9,550 nucleotides of DNA from Candidatus Njordarchaeota archaeon (GTDB lineage: Archaea > Asgardarchaeota > Njordarchaeia > Njordarchaeales > Njordarchaeaceae). Where the stretch lies: contig JAHKLG010000038.1 of the NCBI GenBank assembly GCA_029856625.1, positions 1 to 9,550 of the forward strand, read 5' to 3'. The translations under genes were made by a program, and so were the position numbers. Below, piece after piece: positions 1 through 7,083 of the stretch. The notes under the pieces are model-generated. The model was given only the letters and a program-made list of their open reading frames with translations, was not told where the DNA came from and did no database searches. Position 1 is the stretch's first letter. Each line of letters begins with the position of its first letter.

Positions 1-270
1 GTCAGTAAATACTTTAACATCATGAGAGCATACCTCATAGGAAGCTATGCTCGTGGAGATTTTAACATTTGGAGCGATATAGATGTAATTCTAATAGTTG
101 ATAGTCCTCCAGAATCTCCTCTTAAACGGTTAGACATAATAAAAGACTGCCTCCTCAAATATCCATCCATTGAACCCATAATAATTGGATTACAAGACTA
201 TGAAAGGCTGAAAAAGAAAAATAATCCTATAGTGGTAGAAATAGAACGATATGGGGTCAAATTACTTTAG
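1..270 (+). CDS. MNT-type nucleotidyltransferase, N-terminus possibly beyond the left edge
   Basis: This is a small protein of the minimal nucleotidyltransferase (MNT, pol-beta superfamily) class. Counted from the ATG at 22, the signature GSYARGD lies at residues 7-13. The SDID motif at 18-21 supplies the two metal-binding aspartates (D19, D21). The end, with VVEIERYGVKLL, resembles the usual C-terminus of this family. The frame stays open from ATG 22 back to base 1. The GS motif is very close to that ATG, so the true start may lie outside the window. MNT proteins often pair with a HEPN protein as a toxin-antitoxin or AMPylation module. I see no recognisable HEPN gene immediately downstream, so any partner would lie upstream or be absent. 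The family call is firm; the biological role is not. Confidence 0.8.
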   Translation, partial: VSKYFNIMRAYLIGSYARGDFNIWSDIDVILIVDSPPESPLKRLDIIKDCLLKYPSIEPIIIGLQDYERLKKKNNPIVVEIERYGVKLL

Positions 271-531
271 CTGAGATGATTTTCGAAAATCGTTGGGGTT
301 ATATCCAACTATTTGAAAGGTTTGGGAAATAGAGGAGTTTGCATGTCTATTATGTGAAGATAGCCCATTTTTCAAAATTATTAGAGAATCTGAGAGAAAC
401 TCTAGGGCATCTGAAATCTGATACTTTTTAAGGAAACTATTTGCTCTGAAACGTATTGGTGGCGTAAGGCCTTCTCTCAAGCTCATGATAGGTTCCTCCG
501 CTATATAGGGATAAAGGCCCTGTATCTCCAT
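262..531 (-). CDS. Doubtful small hypothetical protein or decayed gene
   Basis: An 89-codon frame starts with ATG at 531, and a GGATGAT-like stretch lies a few bases upstream that could serve as a weak ribosome-binding site. Its end overlaps the convergent MNT gene by 9 bases. I recognise no domain. The frame also reads protein-like above the ATG (VWVLSMTDN) until stops TAG and TGA interrupt it, so this could be the tail of a decayed gene. It fills an otherwise empty stretch between 271 and 657, where nothing else stands out. It may equally be a chance reading frame. Confidence 0.25.
   Translation of the reverse strand: MEIQGLYPYIAEEPIMSLREGLTPPIRFRANSFLKKYQISDALEFLSDSLIILKNGLSSHNRHANSSISQTFQIVGYNPNDFRKSSQLK
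278..291. repeat. 14-bp perfect palindrome just after the MNT gene
   Basis: GATTTTCGAAAATC is an exact self-complementary sequence that begins 7 bases after the MNT stop codon. It has no loop, so it suits a dimeric protein-binding site better than a stem-loop terminator. It also lies inside the doubtful minus-strand reading frame 262-531. Chance occurrence in AT-rich DNA is possible. Confidence 0.3.
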
Positions 532-657
532 ATCGAATAATCATCCCTAATTATCGGTCATACTCAAGACCCACACTCTATCAACTAAAAATTCCTGATA
601 ACTATTCCTTATCTTTTCATTTTTTATCTACTGGCTTTAAGCAGAGAGTTATTTAGG

Positions 658-2040
658 TTATGGTTGGATTAGTAAGAAGTAGTGGAGTGGAATCGCGAGG
701 AGATCGCTTTCTTCCCTTATTTCCTTTCTTCTCCATACGACTAACTTTACATCCGGCTCTTCCTCTTCAAGTGTCATTCTTGCAAAGTTTCTTCTAGCTT
801 TTCTTAAGTCGTTGGTTTTGCTTTCTATGCCAATAATTCTTCCAGCGAGCTTTAAAATAATATCTACTTCGGCGTTCTCTGAACTCCAGTAATAGGTTCT
901 TGGTAGGGGATCCCCCTCGATATGGTGTAAAAGTCTTAATGAGTGCTGTAATACAAGAAGTTCATTGATATATCCTATCTGTTCATGAACATTCTCTTTG
1001 GATAATTTCAACATGGAATTTCTTAGGCCAGGATCTATTGGGTAATACTTTCTTTTTCCACGTACTGTCTTTGTTGGTGATTTTCTATACTGTCTCGACT
1101 CGACTATTAAGAACGCATGCTTAAGGGCCTCCACATACTGTTCTACGGTAGGTACACGGATTCCTAGATTCTTTGATAGGGAATAGAAGCTTTGCTCAGA
1201 ACCGGCGTAATACGATATTAGAAAGAATAAATCCTCCAATTTATCGGGTACGCGGGCTCCTGCGATTCTCATAGCGTCTTTGTATATTGATAACCAAGTA
1301 TACGTAATTAATAATCGATAAAGTTCTTGGTGTTTTTTCTCTCTGTTGAAGAAGATTTCTGGGAATCCCCCATAAGTGCTTATGAAATTTACTAACCAGT
1401 TAATCCTATTACTGTGCTTATATAGCACTTTTTCGCTTCTCAATAACTCATGTTTAAGAATGCTTAGGTCGGAGCTTTTAACAGCGTCCATAAATGCATT
1501 AAATAATTTTCTTGAAACTCCGTAGAGATCTACATTTAACGCCCTTAAACACTCTCTAAGCGAGAGGGGTAGCAATAATCTCAGAAAACAGCGGCCAACT
1601 AAAGACTCAGAACTACCAATAATAAGCTCATATGCAGAAGAACCACTAATTGCTATGCCTCGGTTAATTCCTAGATCAAAAATCGTCTTTACATAATCTG
1701 CCCAATTAGGAAATTTATGAGCCTCATCTATAATAATGCGAGCCTCTTCACACTCATCCGATACAGATTCGAATATTTTTTGAAATATTTGAGGATAATT
1801 TCTAATCTCTGGATCGTCGGCTAGGATATAAATTACAGGAATATTTGATTCTTGAGCGTACTGTTTTAGCGCAACAGTTTTCCCCGTCTGCCTGGGGCCG
1901 TATAAAATGAATACCTCTCTTCGTCTGAGATGTTCACAGATATCAAAAATGACGTCTCTCCTAAACTCTGGGAGCTCTTCTCTTCTTCCGACAAGCCATG
2001 GACTATGCTTATAGATTATGTCCCAAACCAAGCACATCAC
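658..2040 (-). CDS. AAA_14 / DUF4143-type P-loop ATPase
   Basis: This is a full-length archaeal-type ATPase of 460 residues, in the usual range for its family. The N-terminal AAA domain has Walker A GPRQTGKT at 48-55, Walker B IIIDEAHKF at 102-110, a sensor-like ISGSSA at 131-136 and the SLVGR box with R150. The C-terminal DUF4143-like part carries a PD-(D/E)XK-like pattern: EVD with D393, then E406-S-K408. The molecular role of this family is largely unknown; involvement in defence or DNA binding has been suggested for relatives. The frame begins GTG ATG, and a TATA-like box about 29 bases upstream suggests a leaderless transcript, so either codon could initiate. The gene appears intact and monocistronic. 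It shows no obvious link to the sugar genes. Confidence 0.85.
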   Translation of the reverse strand: MMCLVWDIIYKHSPWLVGRREELPEFRRDVIFDICEHLRRREVFILYGPRQTGKTVALKQYAQESNIPVIYILADDPEIRNYPQIFQKIFESVSDECEEARIIIDEAHKFPNWADYVKTIFDLGINRGIAISGSSAYELIIGSSESLVGRCFLRLLLPLSLRECLRALNVDLYGVSRKLFNAFMDAVKSSDLSILKHELLRSEKVLYKHSNRINWLVNFISTYGGFPEIFFNREKKHQELYRLLITYTWLSIYKDAMRIAGARVPDKLEDLFFLISYYAGSEQSFYSLSKNLGIRVPTVEQYVEALKHAFLIVESRQYRKSPTKTVRGKRKYYPIDPGLRNSMLKLSKENVHEQIGYINELLVLQHSLRLLHHIEGDPLPRTYYWSSENAEVDIILKLAGRIIGIESKTNDLRKARRNFARMTLEEEEPDVKLVVWRRKEIREESDLLAIPLHYFLLIQP

Positions 2041-2065
2041 CTTATTTCATCATAATGAAATATTA

Positions 2066-2073
2066 TATTTAAA
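2066..2073 (-). promoter_or_regulatory. TATA box of the AAA ATPase gene
   Basis: TTTAAATA on the minus strand is centred about 29 bases before the GTG at 2040. That places the likely transcription start within a few bases of the start codon, as in archaeal leaderless mRNAs. No separate ribosome-binding site precedes the start. Confidence 0.45.
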
Positions 2074-2384
2074 CACTATTTTACCATAATAAACTAAAAT
2101 TAATAAGATTTTTTATAATACAATAAAAGAAAAGTACCAAGTGGTTGTAGAAATATCGAGAATAGCTTGGTGCCGTTTTCCTCCTCAAGCATCCTATTAT
2201 CATGCGCAGTTTCGAAGCAGTGTGGCTTACACATAGTCTTCGGTATAAGTAACATCTTCAATAAGTTAGAATTTTAGTTGTTCCGTTTTTCATCACTCCT
2301 AGAACCAAGAATTGTTTCTACCTCTGTATCTCTCTTCTTGGCATTGATTAATGCCTCCTTTTCAAATAGAAGCACCTTACACAA
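2074..2384. other. Gene-poor stretch with a possible decayed minus-strand coding remnant
   Basis: I find no convincing intact gene here. On the minus strand, the frame ending with TAA at 2274-2276 stays open back to about 2440. It reads protein-like, for example VISIASWSYKLCK followed by a charged tail ending DEKRNN. It has no good start codon or ribosome-binding site and matches no family I know. A weak inverted repeat, ACCAAG at 2136-2141 and CTTGGT at 2166-2171, flanks a 24-base spacer; it is too short to be persuasive. The frame may be the tail of a dead gene or chance. Confidence 0.25.
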
Positions 2385-2392
2385 TTTATAAG
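2385..2392 (+). promoter_or_regulatory. Candidate TATA box for the SIS-NagA gene
   Basis: TTTATAAG matches the archaeal TATA consensus well. It predicts transcription start near 2412-2417, giving a leader of roughly 55-60 bases that includes the GGAGG ribosome-binding site. A second AT-rich candidate at 2435-2442 (TTTAATTA) would put the start of the mRNA right at the ribosome-binding site, so the upstream box fits better. Confidence 0.4.
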
Positions 2393-2459
2393 ACCATGAT
2401 GCTATAGAAATTACGATATTGCAATCGGGAACACTTTAATTATCCTTGATAAGTGTGAT

Positions 2460-2465
2460 AGGAGG
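2460..2465 (+). promoter_or_regulatory. Ribosome-binding site that fixes a TTG start at 2473
   Basis: AGGAGG lies 7 bases before the TTG at 2473, ideal spacing. The more upstream in-frame starts (TTG 2446, GTG 2455) would place this motif inside the coding sequence and have no comparable site of their own. The resulting N-terminus, MDPLKIYLDNIEDIL, looks like the usual first helix of SIS-domain proteins. Confidence 0.7.
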
Positions 2466-2472
2466 CTTTGTC

Positions 2473-4437
2473 TTGGATCCCCTGAAAATATATCTAGATA
2501 ATATAGAGGATATATTAAAGAGAATTCTTATTGAGGAAATAAATAACATCAGACAAGCGGCCTCTGTAATTGCTGATGCCATAATTAATGATCGTTTAAT
2601 ACATGTGTTTGGTACCGGTCACTCGATGATTCTCGCCGAGGAAATGTTTCTTCGCGCTGGCGGCTTAGTTCCAGTAAATGCCTTACTTGATAAAAATTTC
2701 TCTATTATCTCTGGTATCGCATCAACCATAAATGAGAGAACGCCAAATCTTGCTAAGAAACTACTGAAGAAGTATAACCTCCAGAAAGGCGATATTTTAA
2801 TAGTAGCGTCTGTATCAGGAATTAATGCTGTTCCAGTAGAGCTCGCCTATGAAGCTAGGAAGAAGGGAATAAAAGTTATCGCTATAACCTCTCTAGAAGC
2901 CTCCAAGAGATTAACTCCAAGGAATCCTCTAGGTAAGAGATTATTCGAAGTTTCCGATATTGTTATTGATAATAAGGTGCCTTTAGGAGATGCTGTTGTG
3001 GAGCTTCCAGGGTTGGAGCAGAGAATAGCACCTGCATCAACAATAGCTGGTGTATTTATTATTAATTGCTTAGTAATTGAAACAGCCCGCTTATTGCTTG
3101 AGAGAAATATCAAGCCCCCGATATGGGTAAGTGGTAACGTGCCAAACAGCGATAAGATCAATATGCAGTACGTGAATAAGCTAATAGGCAGAATAGCTCA
3201 TCTTGGAATAGAAGCTTTGTTAAGAGAAATAAAGAAAGAGGAGAAAGCTCCAGAGAAAATAAGCATTAGCGAGAAACCCAAGGAGATTATTATATACGGT
3301 GATCTCATCACACCATACGTGATTATAAGAGATGGAGCCGTTATTATTAAAAATAGCAAGATCGCTTTTATTGGAGCATCAGAGGATGTTCACTCTTCCA
3401 AGGATTCTCTTGTACTTGATTATTCTGACCATTATGTTTTACCAGGTTTTATTGATATTCATGTTCATGGTTGTGAGGGAGCTAATGCTTTTGATGGCTC
3501 CGTAGATTCATTAAAACTTATGGCTTATAATCTCTCTAAACATGGAGTTACATCCTTTCTCCCCACAGCTGGAACACTCCCGAGAGAAACTCTCCTAAAA
3601 ATAGCATCTGCCGTAAAAGAAGCTACGAAACAAGAAATAGCTGGAGCAAAGATTTTAGGTCTAAATATAGAAGGACCTTTCCTTAATCCTAAGAAAAAAG
3701 GTGCTATGATCGTTGGATTCATGAGAAAACCAGATATCGATGAGGTCAAGGAAATATATAATGCAAGCGGCGGATACTTGCGTATAATGACCATTGCTCC
3801 AGAATTAGAGGGTGCTTTAGAAGTTATTCGATGGCTCTCCCTTCATGATGTGATTCCATCTATCGGGCACTCTAATGCGACCTATGAAGAAGCTACCAAA
3901 GGATTTGATTGCGGCGCCCGCTTAGTAACCCACTTATTCAATGCAATGCGTGGATTTCATCATCGCGATCCTGGGATAATCGGGGCTGCTTTAAGTAGAG
4001 AGGACGTCTCCGTAGAATTGATAACTGATGGGATACATGTTGATCGCTCCGCTATTAAGTTCACGATAAGCGCTAAGGGACTTGATAATGTATTAATTGT
4101 CTCGGATGCCACCCCCTTAGCTGGTTTTCCCGATGGAGAATATGTTTTTCCCGGCTTTCCAAAAATCACTATTAGGAATAAAAAAGCAACTCTACCAGAT
4201 GGGACATTAGCTGGAAGTACTCTTACACTGGATGAGGCATTAAGAAACCTTGTTAAGTGGGGACTTAGCATTAAGGAGGCCATAAGAATGCTCTCAACAA
4301 ACCAAGCAAAATTATTAGGATTAAAGAAAGGCATTTTAAGAGTCGGCTATGATGCTGATATCGTTATTCTTAATAAGGATTTAGAACCATTAGTCACGAT
4401 TGTTGAGGGTAGGATAGTATATAAGAGAAAAAGTTAA
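2473..4437 (+). CDS. nagA: SIS domain / N-acetylglucosamine-6-phosphate deacetylase (NagA) fusion
   Basis: This 654-residue protein joins two enzymes of amino-sugar catabolism. Residues 1 to about 250 form a SIS domain resembling the UPF0309 group, with FGTGHS at 46-51 and SVSGINAVP beginning at 113; the family binds phosphosugars. Residues about 270-654 form a complete NagA, which hydrolyses GlcNAc-6-phosphate to GlcN-6-phosphate and acetate. The metal site and catalytic residues are all visible: HVH at 330-332, E400 in EGPF, H466 in GHS, H487 in THLFNAM, DGIH at 519-522 and catalytic D545 in SDA. A charged linker of about 30 residues (EIKKEEKAPEK region) separates them. The gene converges on the EIIB gene with 2 bases between stop codons, which ties it to the PTS. 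The NagA call is firm. The SIS reaction (isomerase, deaminase or sensor) is unknown. Confidence 0.92.
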   Translation: MDPLKIYLDNIEDILKRILIEEINNIRQAASVIADAIINDRLIHVFGTGHSMILAEEMFLRAGGLVPVNALLDKNFSIISGIASTINERTPNLAKKLLKKYNLQKGDILIVASVSGINAVPVELAYEARKKGIKVIAITSLEASKRLTPRNPLGKRLFEVSDIVIDNKVPLGDAVVELPGLEQRIAPASTIAGVFIINCLVIETARLLLERNIKPPIWVSGNVPNSDKINMQYVNKLIGRIAHLGIEALLREIKKEEKAPEKISISEKPKEIIIYGDLITPYVIIRDGAVIIKNSKIAFIGASEDVHSSKDSLVLDYSDHYVLPGFIDIHVHGCEGANAFDGSVDSLKLMAYNLSKHGVTSFLPTAGTLPRETLLKIASAVKEATKQEIAGAKILGLNIEGPFLNPKKKGAMIVGFMRKPDIDEVKEIYNASGGYLRIMTIAPELEGALEVIRWLSLHDVIPSIGHSNATYEEATKGFDCGARLVTHLFNAMRGFHHRDPGIIGAALSREDVSVELITDGIHVDRSAIKFTISAKGLDNVLIVSDATPLAGFPDGEYVFPGFPKITIRNKKATLPDGTLAGSTLTLDEALRNLVKWGLSIKEAIRMLSTNQAKLLGLKKGILRVGYDADIVILNKDLEPLVTIVEGRIVYKRKS

Positions 4438-4439
4438 AG

Positions 4440-4922
4440 TTAATGAAATCTCGCCATTATTTCTTCTATTTTTACCTCTTTTGGTTTATCAGCCGCCGTC
4501 TGTTGATATATTATTCTTATCCCTAACTCACTTAATTCTTTAAGAGCCATAGCATCTTCAATACCTATACTGATTGTTCTCTCTATTCTAATTCTTCCCT
4601 CTTTGAAACTCATTTGACCTAAAACTACCTTGTCGATTCTCAATCCAGCTTTAACGATTTCTAATGCGTCAATTGGAGAGCCAACTATAATTAATGTTCT
4701 ATCTCTTGGAGAATTCTTATTAAGCTCCTCAATCGCTTCTCTTAATCGCAGAATCTTGACATTTACCCCCGGAGGTGCTGAACTCTTCTGAATCGTGCTG
4801 AGAAGTTCATCATTAGCTATTTCGTCACTCACAACCCATATCTCCTTTATTTTATATGCCCTAACCCAGCTAACAGTTACCTGACCATGAATAAACCTAT
4901 CATCAACTCTCAGAATAATCAC
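4440..4922 (-). CDS. PTS EIIB component, mannose/sorbose family
   Basis: This cytoplasmic phosphocarrier passes phosphate from EIIA to the incoming sugar. At 160 residues it is full length for a mannose-family EIIB. The active-site signature RVDDRFIHGQVTVSW begins at residue 5 and places the phosphorylated histidine at H12. The rest follows the family pattern, including VVLGQMSFKEGR in the second half. The GTG start is supported by GGTGAT five bases upstream. The gene lies 36 bases downstream of the EIIC-EIID gene on the same strand, so the two are probably one operon. Substrate cannot be read from the sequence; the neighbouring deacetylase argues for an N-acetylated amino sugar such as GlcNAc or GalNAc. 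Confidence 0.93.
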   Translation of the reverse strand: MIILRVDDRFIHGQVTVSWVRAYKIKEIWVVSDEIANDELLSTIQKSSAPPGVNVKILRLREAIEELNKNSPRDRTLIIVGSPIDALEIVKAGLRIDKVVLGQMSFKEGRIRIERTISIGIEDAMALKELSELGIRIIYQQTAADKPKEVKIEEIMARFH

Positions 4923-4927
4923 AGTGA

Positions 4928-4933
4928 ATCACC
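4928..4933 (-). promoter_or_regulatory. GGTGAT ribosome-binding site of the EIIB gene
   Basis: GGTGAT, the archaeal anti-16S consensus, lies five bases before GTG 4922. It supports the GTG as the start and lies within the short intergenic gap after the EIIC-EIID gene. Confidence 0.7.
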
Positions 4934-4958
4934 AAAAAATGAGAAAAGAAGATTAGGC

Positions 4959-6581
4959 TTAAACTGAGACGTAACCTACAGCACCGATTATTCTTAGGGC
5001 GCCTAGGATGAACCCTATAGCAAATATTATTAGCAATACGTGAAGAATCTTAAATCCTTTACCATATAAATACTTCGCTAGCAACGTTAGGCCTAGACCT
5101 ATTAATGCGCTGATAAAGATCGTCACTGAGAATATCATGAGAGCCGCGTCAATGCTTGCTAAAAGCTCAGCCCCAATAACGGGTCTTATTTGGAAAACTA
5201 TTGGAATTATGGCTCCAATGCTAAAGACAGCAAGTGTTTCTGCGAATTCTCTTATTCCTCGCATTTTCTCTTCGGTGAGTACTCTGACTAACGATGTACC
5301 TCGTTTATATCCAAAGTCGAAGCTCTTAAATCTTATCGTGAATGTCACTATATCAAATAGTAGAATAAATACTAGTGGTCCCCATACGATACCCATTCTA
5401 ACCAATGTTATCGCTAAGATCAGTAATACACCACCTGTAGCTAGCCATATGACACTATCTCCAAAACCCGCTAGTGGCCCCATCAATCCTATCTTGAGCT
5501 TTCTAACGAAGTCCAGATCTCCTTTTCTTGCACTTTCTATTACACCATCTAGGCTAACAATCATTGGAGCTAGAACAGGATTTGTATTAAAGAATTCTAG
5601 GTGAGCTTTAGCGGCCTTCTTTAACTCTTCTCCCTTATATATGTGCTTAAGGATAGGTAGTATGCTATATAGATATCCAAGACCTTGCATTAGCTCATAA
5701 TTCCAAGAGGCCTCGAAGAATAATACTGATCTAAGCTTGGAGCTTCTTAATACATCGGAAGGAATTTTAGCTTCTACTCCTTCACCACCTCCCTCAATCT
5801 TTAATGCCTCTTTATGTTTACACCAAATAACGATAAAACCGACAATGATTACTATAGCGAATATTAATGGAATATTGATTAGAGAGACAAGGATAAAAGC
5901 TATTATGAAATACCATTTGTACCTCTCAAGTCCTAAGTACATCAGTATTAGTCCTAAACCCATGGCTGGTAATAGCGCACCAGCAACCGATAATCCATCA
6001 AGAATCCATGAAGGTAATGATTTTAGGAATGCCCCTAAAGCTTCTCCTCCTAAAGCCGCTACTATGAATACAGCTATGGCTACAGCTGCTCCCCTGAAAA
6101 GTCCCATAATGGGCATTCCTAAAAGATGCCATCTATCTATCTTATCAACTGCTCCCTCCTCTATTAGCTTATCAACCCTATGAACAAGTCCAACATTCAC
6201 GGTTCTTCCAATTATATCAAAGTACATCCCAAGAATTCCCGCAGGCAATGCAAGAACCACAGCGACTTCTGGTTTTATATTAGCTATTGATGCGAGAACA
6301 ACAGCTGTAATTGCTACCATACCGAAGTCCGGTGGCACCGCTCCACCCATTGGAACCGCTCCAAGTGCTATAAGCTGAGTATTTGCACCAATAATTACTC
6401 CTAATGTTACATTTCCCAAAAGGATACCTGCAAAGAAACCAGAAAGTAATGGTAAAATGCCAATTATTATCTTAGGTCCATACGCATCCATAGTAGCTAA
6501 AAACTCGTAAATAAAGAAGATTACTGCAAGTAATAACGCTGTTTGGAGGGTCATTAGAATAACCCCAAAAACTTTCAACAT
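4959..6581 (-). CDS. PTS EIIC-EIID fused permease, mannose/sorbose family
   Basis: This membrane permease would carry the sugar across the membrane for phosphorylation by EIIB. The 540 residues combine two subunits normally encoded separately. Residues 1 to about 260 are EIIC (ManY-like), with several hydrophobic helices, GANTQL at 65-70 and GGAVPPD at 79-85. After a short glycine-rich linker (about 263-272), residues about 280-540 are EIID (ManZ-like). That half has the Rxxxxxxxxx-NYELMQGLGYLY start near 284-305, FFNTNP at 330-335, GLMGPLAGFGDS at 365-376 and hydrophobic helices at the end. Both halves are close to the usual length. ATG 6581 is preceded by GGAGG four bases upstream. The reading frame is intact with no sign of decay, unlike the divergent EIIA gene. 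Confidence 0.92.
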   Translation of the reverse strand: MLKVFGVILMTLQTALLLAVIFFIYEFLATMDAYGPKIIIGILPLLSGFFAGILLGNVTLGVIIGANTQLIALGAVPMGGAVPPDFGMVAITAVVLASIANIKPEVAVVLALPAGILGMYFDIIGRTVNVGLVHRVDKLIEEGAVDKIDRWHLLGMPIMGLFRGAAVAIAVFIVAALGGEALGAFLKSLPSWILDGLSVAGALLPAMGLGLILMYLGLERYKWYFIIAFILVSLINIPLIFAIVIIVGFIVIWCKHKEALKIEGGGEGVEAKIPSDVLRSSKLRSVLFFEASWNYELMQGLGYLYSILPILKHIYKGEELKKAAKAHLEFFNTNPVLAPMIVSLDGVIESARKGDLDFVRKLKIGLMGPLAGFGDSVIWLATGGVLLILAITLVRMGIVWGPLVFILLFDIVTFTIRFKSFDFGYKRGTSLVRVLTEEKMRGIREFAETLAVFSIGAIIPIVFQIRPVIGAELLASIDAALMIFSVTIFISALIGLGLTLLAKYLYGKGFKILHVLLIIFAIGFILGALRIIGAVGYVSV

Positions 6582-6585
6582 ACTC

Positions 6586-6590
6586 CCTCC
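6586..6590 (-). promoter_or_regulatory. Ribosome-binding site of the EIIC-EIID gene
   Basis: GGAGG precedes ATG 6581 by four bases and confirms that start. It would lie inside the short leader predicted from the TATA box at 6618-6625. Confidence 0.65.
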
Positions 6591-6617
6591 GTTTTAATAA
6601 TTTTTAAATTTGCTGAT

Positions 6618-6625
6618 CTTTATAA
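6618..6625 (-). promoter_or_regulatory. TATA box of the EIIC-EIID/EIIB operon, possibly shared with the EIIA gene
   Basis: TTATAAAG on the minus strand predicts transcription start near 6596 and a leader of about 15 bases that includes the ribosome-binding site. Because TTATAA is self-complementary, the plus strand reads TTTATAAT at 6619-6626. That could equally drive the divergent EIIA remnant, with a start near 6650. No clear operator repeat was seen around it. Confidence 0.5.
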
Positions 6626-6684
6626 TGCTGGAAAATCAAAAGGCGGCCTACGTGGAAAAACAGGAGGTTTAAAGAGATCCGTAA

Positions 6685-7083
6685 ATGAAAAAGAAAATGC
6701 CGATACCAATTGTAGGTCACGGTGAATTTGGATGTGCTCTTCTATGCGCTGCTGAAATGATACCGAGCCTAACGAAAGTGCAGAGGTAATTAGTCTAGAG
6801 CTTGGAGGAATCTGGCAAATTCCCTTATTCAAAAGTAAAGAAAGCTCTAGATAAGTGCGGAGGAAGAGTGTTATTACTTATCGATATCTTCAGCGGTTCT
6901 CCTGCTCATGCTATTGTAAAAACTTCTTCAGGAGTATAAAGAGAGAAGATCATACTGGGAGCTAACCTCCCAACGTTACTGGAAGCTTTAATCTCACAGG
7001 AAGAAACAAGATAGTCTCATGAGTTCGCGGATTTAATAAGTAATATTGGAAAGACGGCATAGTTGATATTAAAAAAGACCTAG
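6685..7083 (+). pseudogene. Broken PTS EIIA gene, mannose family
   Basis: This is the remains of the EIIA phosphocarrier that should feed EIIB. From ATG 6685 it reads MKKKMPIPIVGHGEFGCAL, where H12 matches the phosphorylated histidine of the family, then LCAAEMI. It stops at TAA 6787. The protein continues in another frame at 6780 (AEVISLE) and returns to the first frame by about 6800. It then reads KVKKALDKCGGRVLLLIDIF and SGSPAHA, the counterpart of the DLFGGSP motif. In-frame stops follow: TAA 6937, TAG 7012 and TAG 7060. Between them lie REKIILGANLPTLLEALI and SHEFADLISNIGKTA, and after a third shift IVDIKKDLGF. The full original length would be about 130 residues, normal for EIIA. At least three shifts and three stops exclude a simple sequencing slip, though assembly error cannot be excluded. 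The end is approximate. Confidence 0.85.

Noticed and set aside
2136..2171. ACCAAG / CTTGGT inverted repeat as a terminator or structured RNA
   Set aside because: The six-base stem with a 24-base loop is too weak, and no T run follows it.
2847..4334. Minus-strand frames inside the SIS-NagA gene
   Set aside because: The plus-strand protein has all family motifs through this region, and the minus frames have no ribosome-binding site or known domain.
5137..6183. Two long plus-strand frames inside the EIIC-EIID gene
   Set aside because: They lie opposite a well-supported membrane protein with family motifs and show no recognisable domain; their hydrophobic and serine/proline-rich composition reflects the complementary strand.
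6620..6832. Minus-strand 70-codon frame upstream of the EIIC-EIID gene
   Set aside because: It lies opposite the EIIA remnant, whose motifs are clear on the plus strand, and it would cover the promoter of the permease operon.
6685..7083. Reading the EIIA stops as recoding (for example pyrrolysine at TAG)
   Set aside because: The breaks include TAA codons and frame shifts as well as TAG, so recoding cannot restore one protein.
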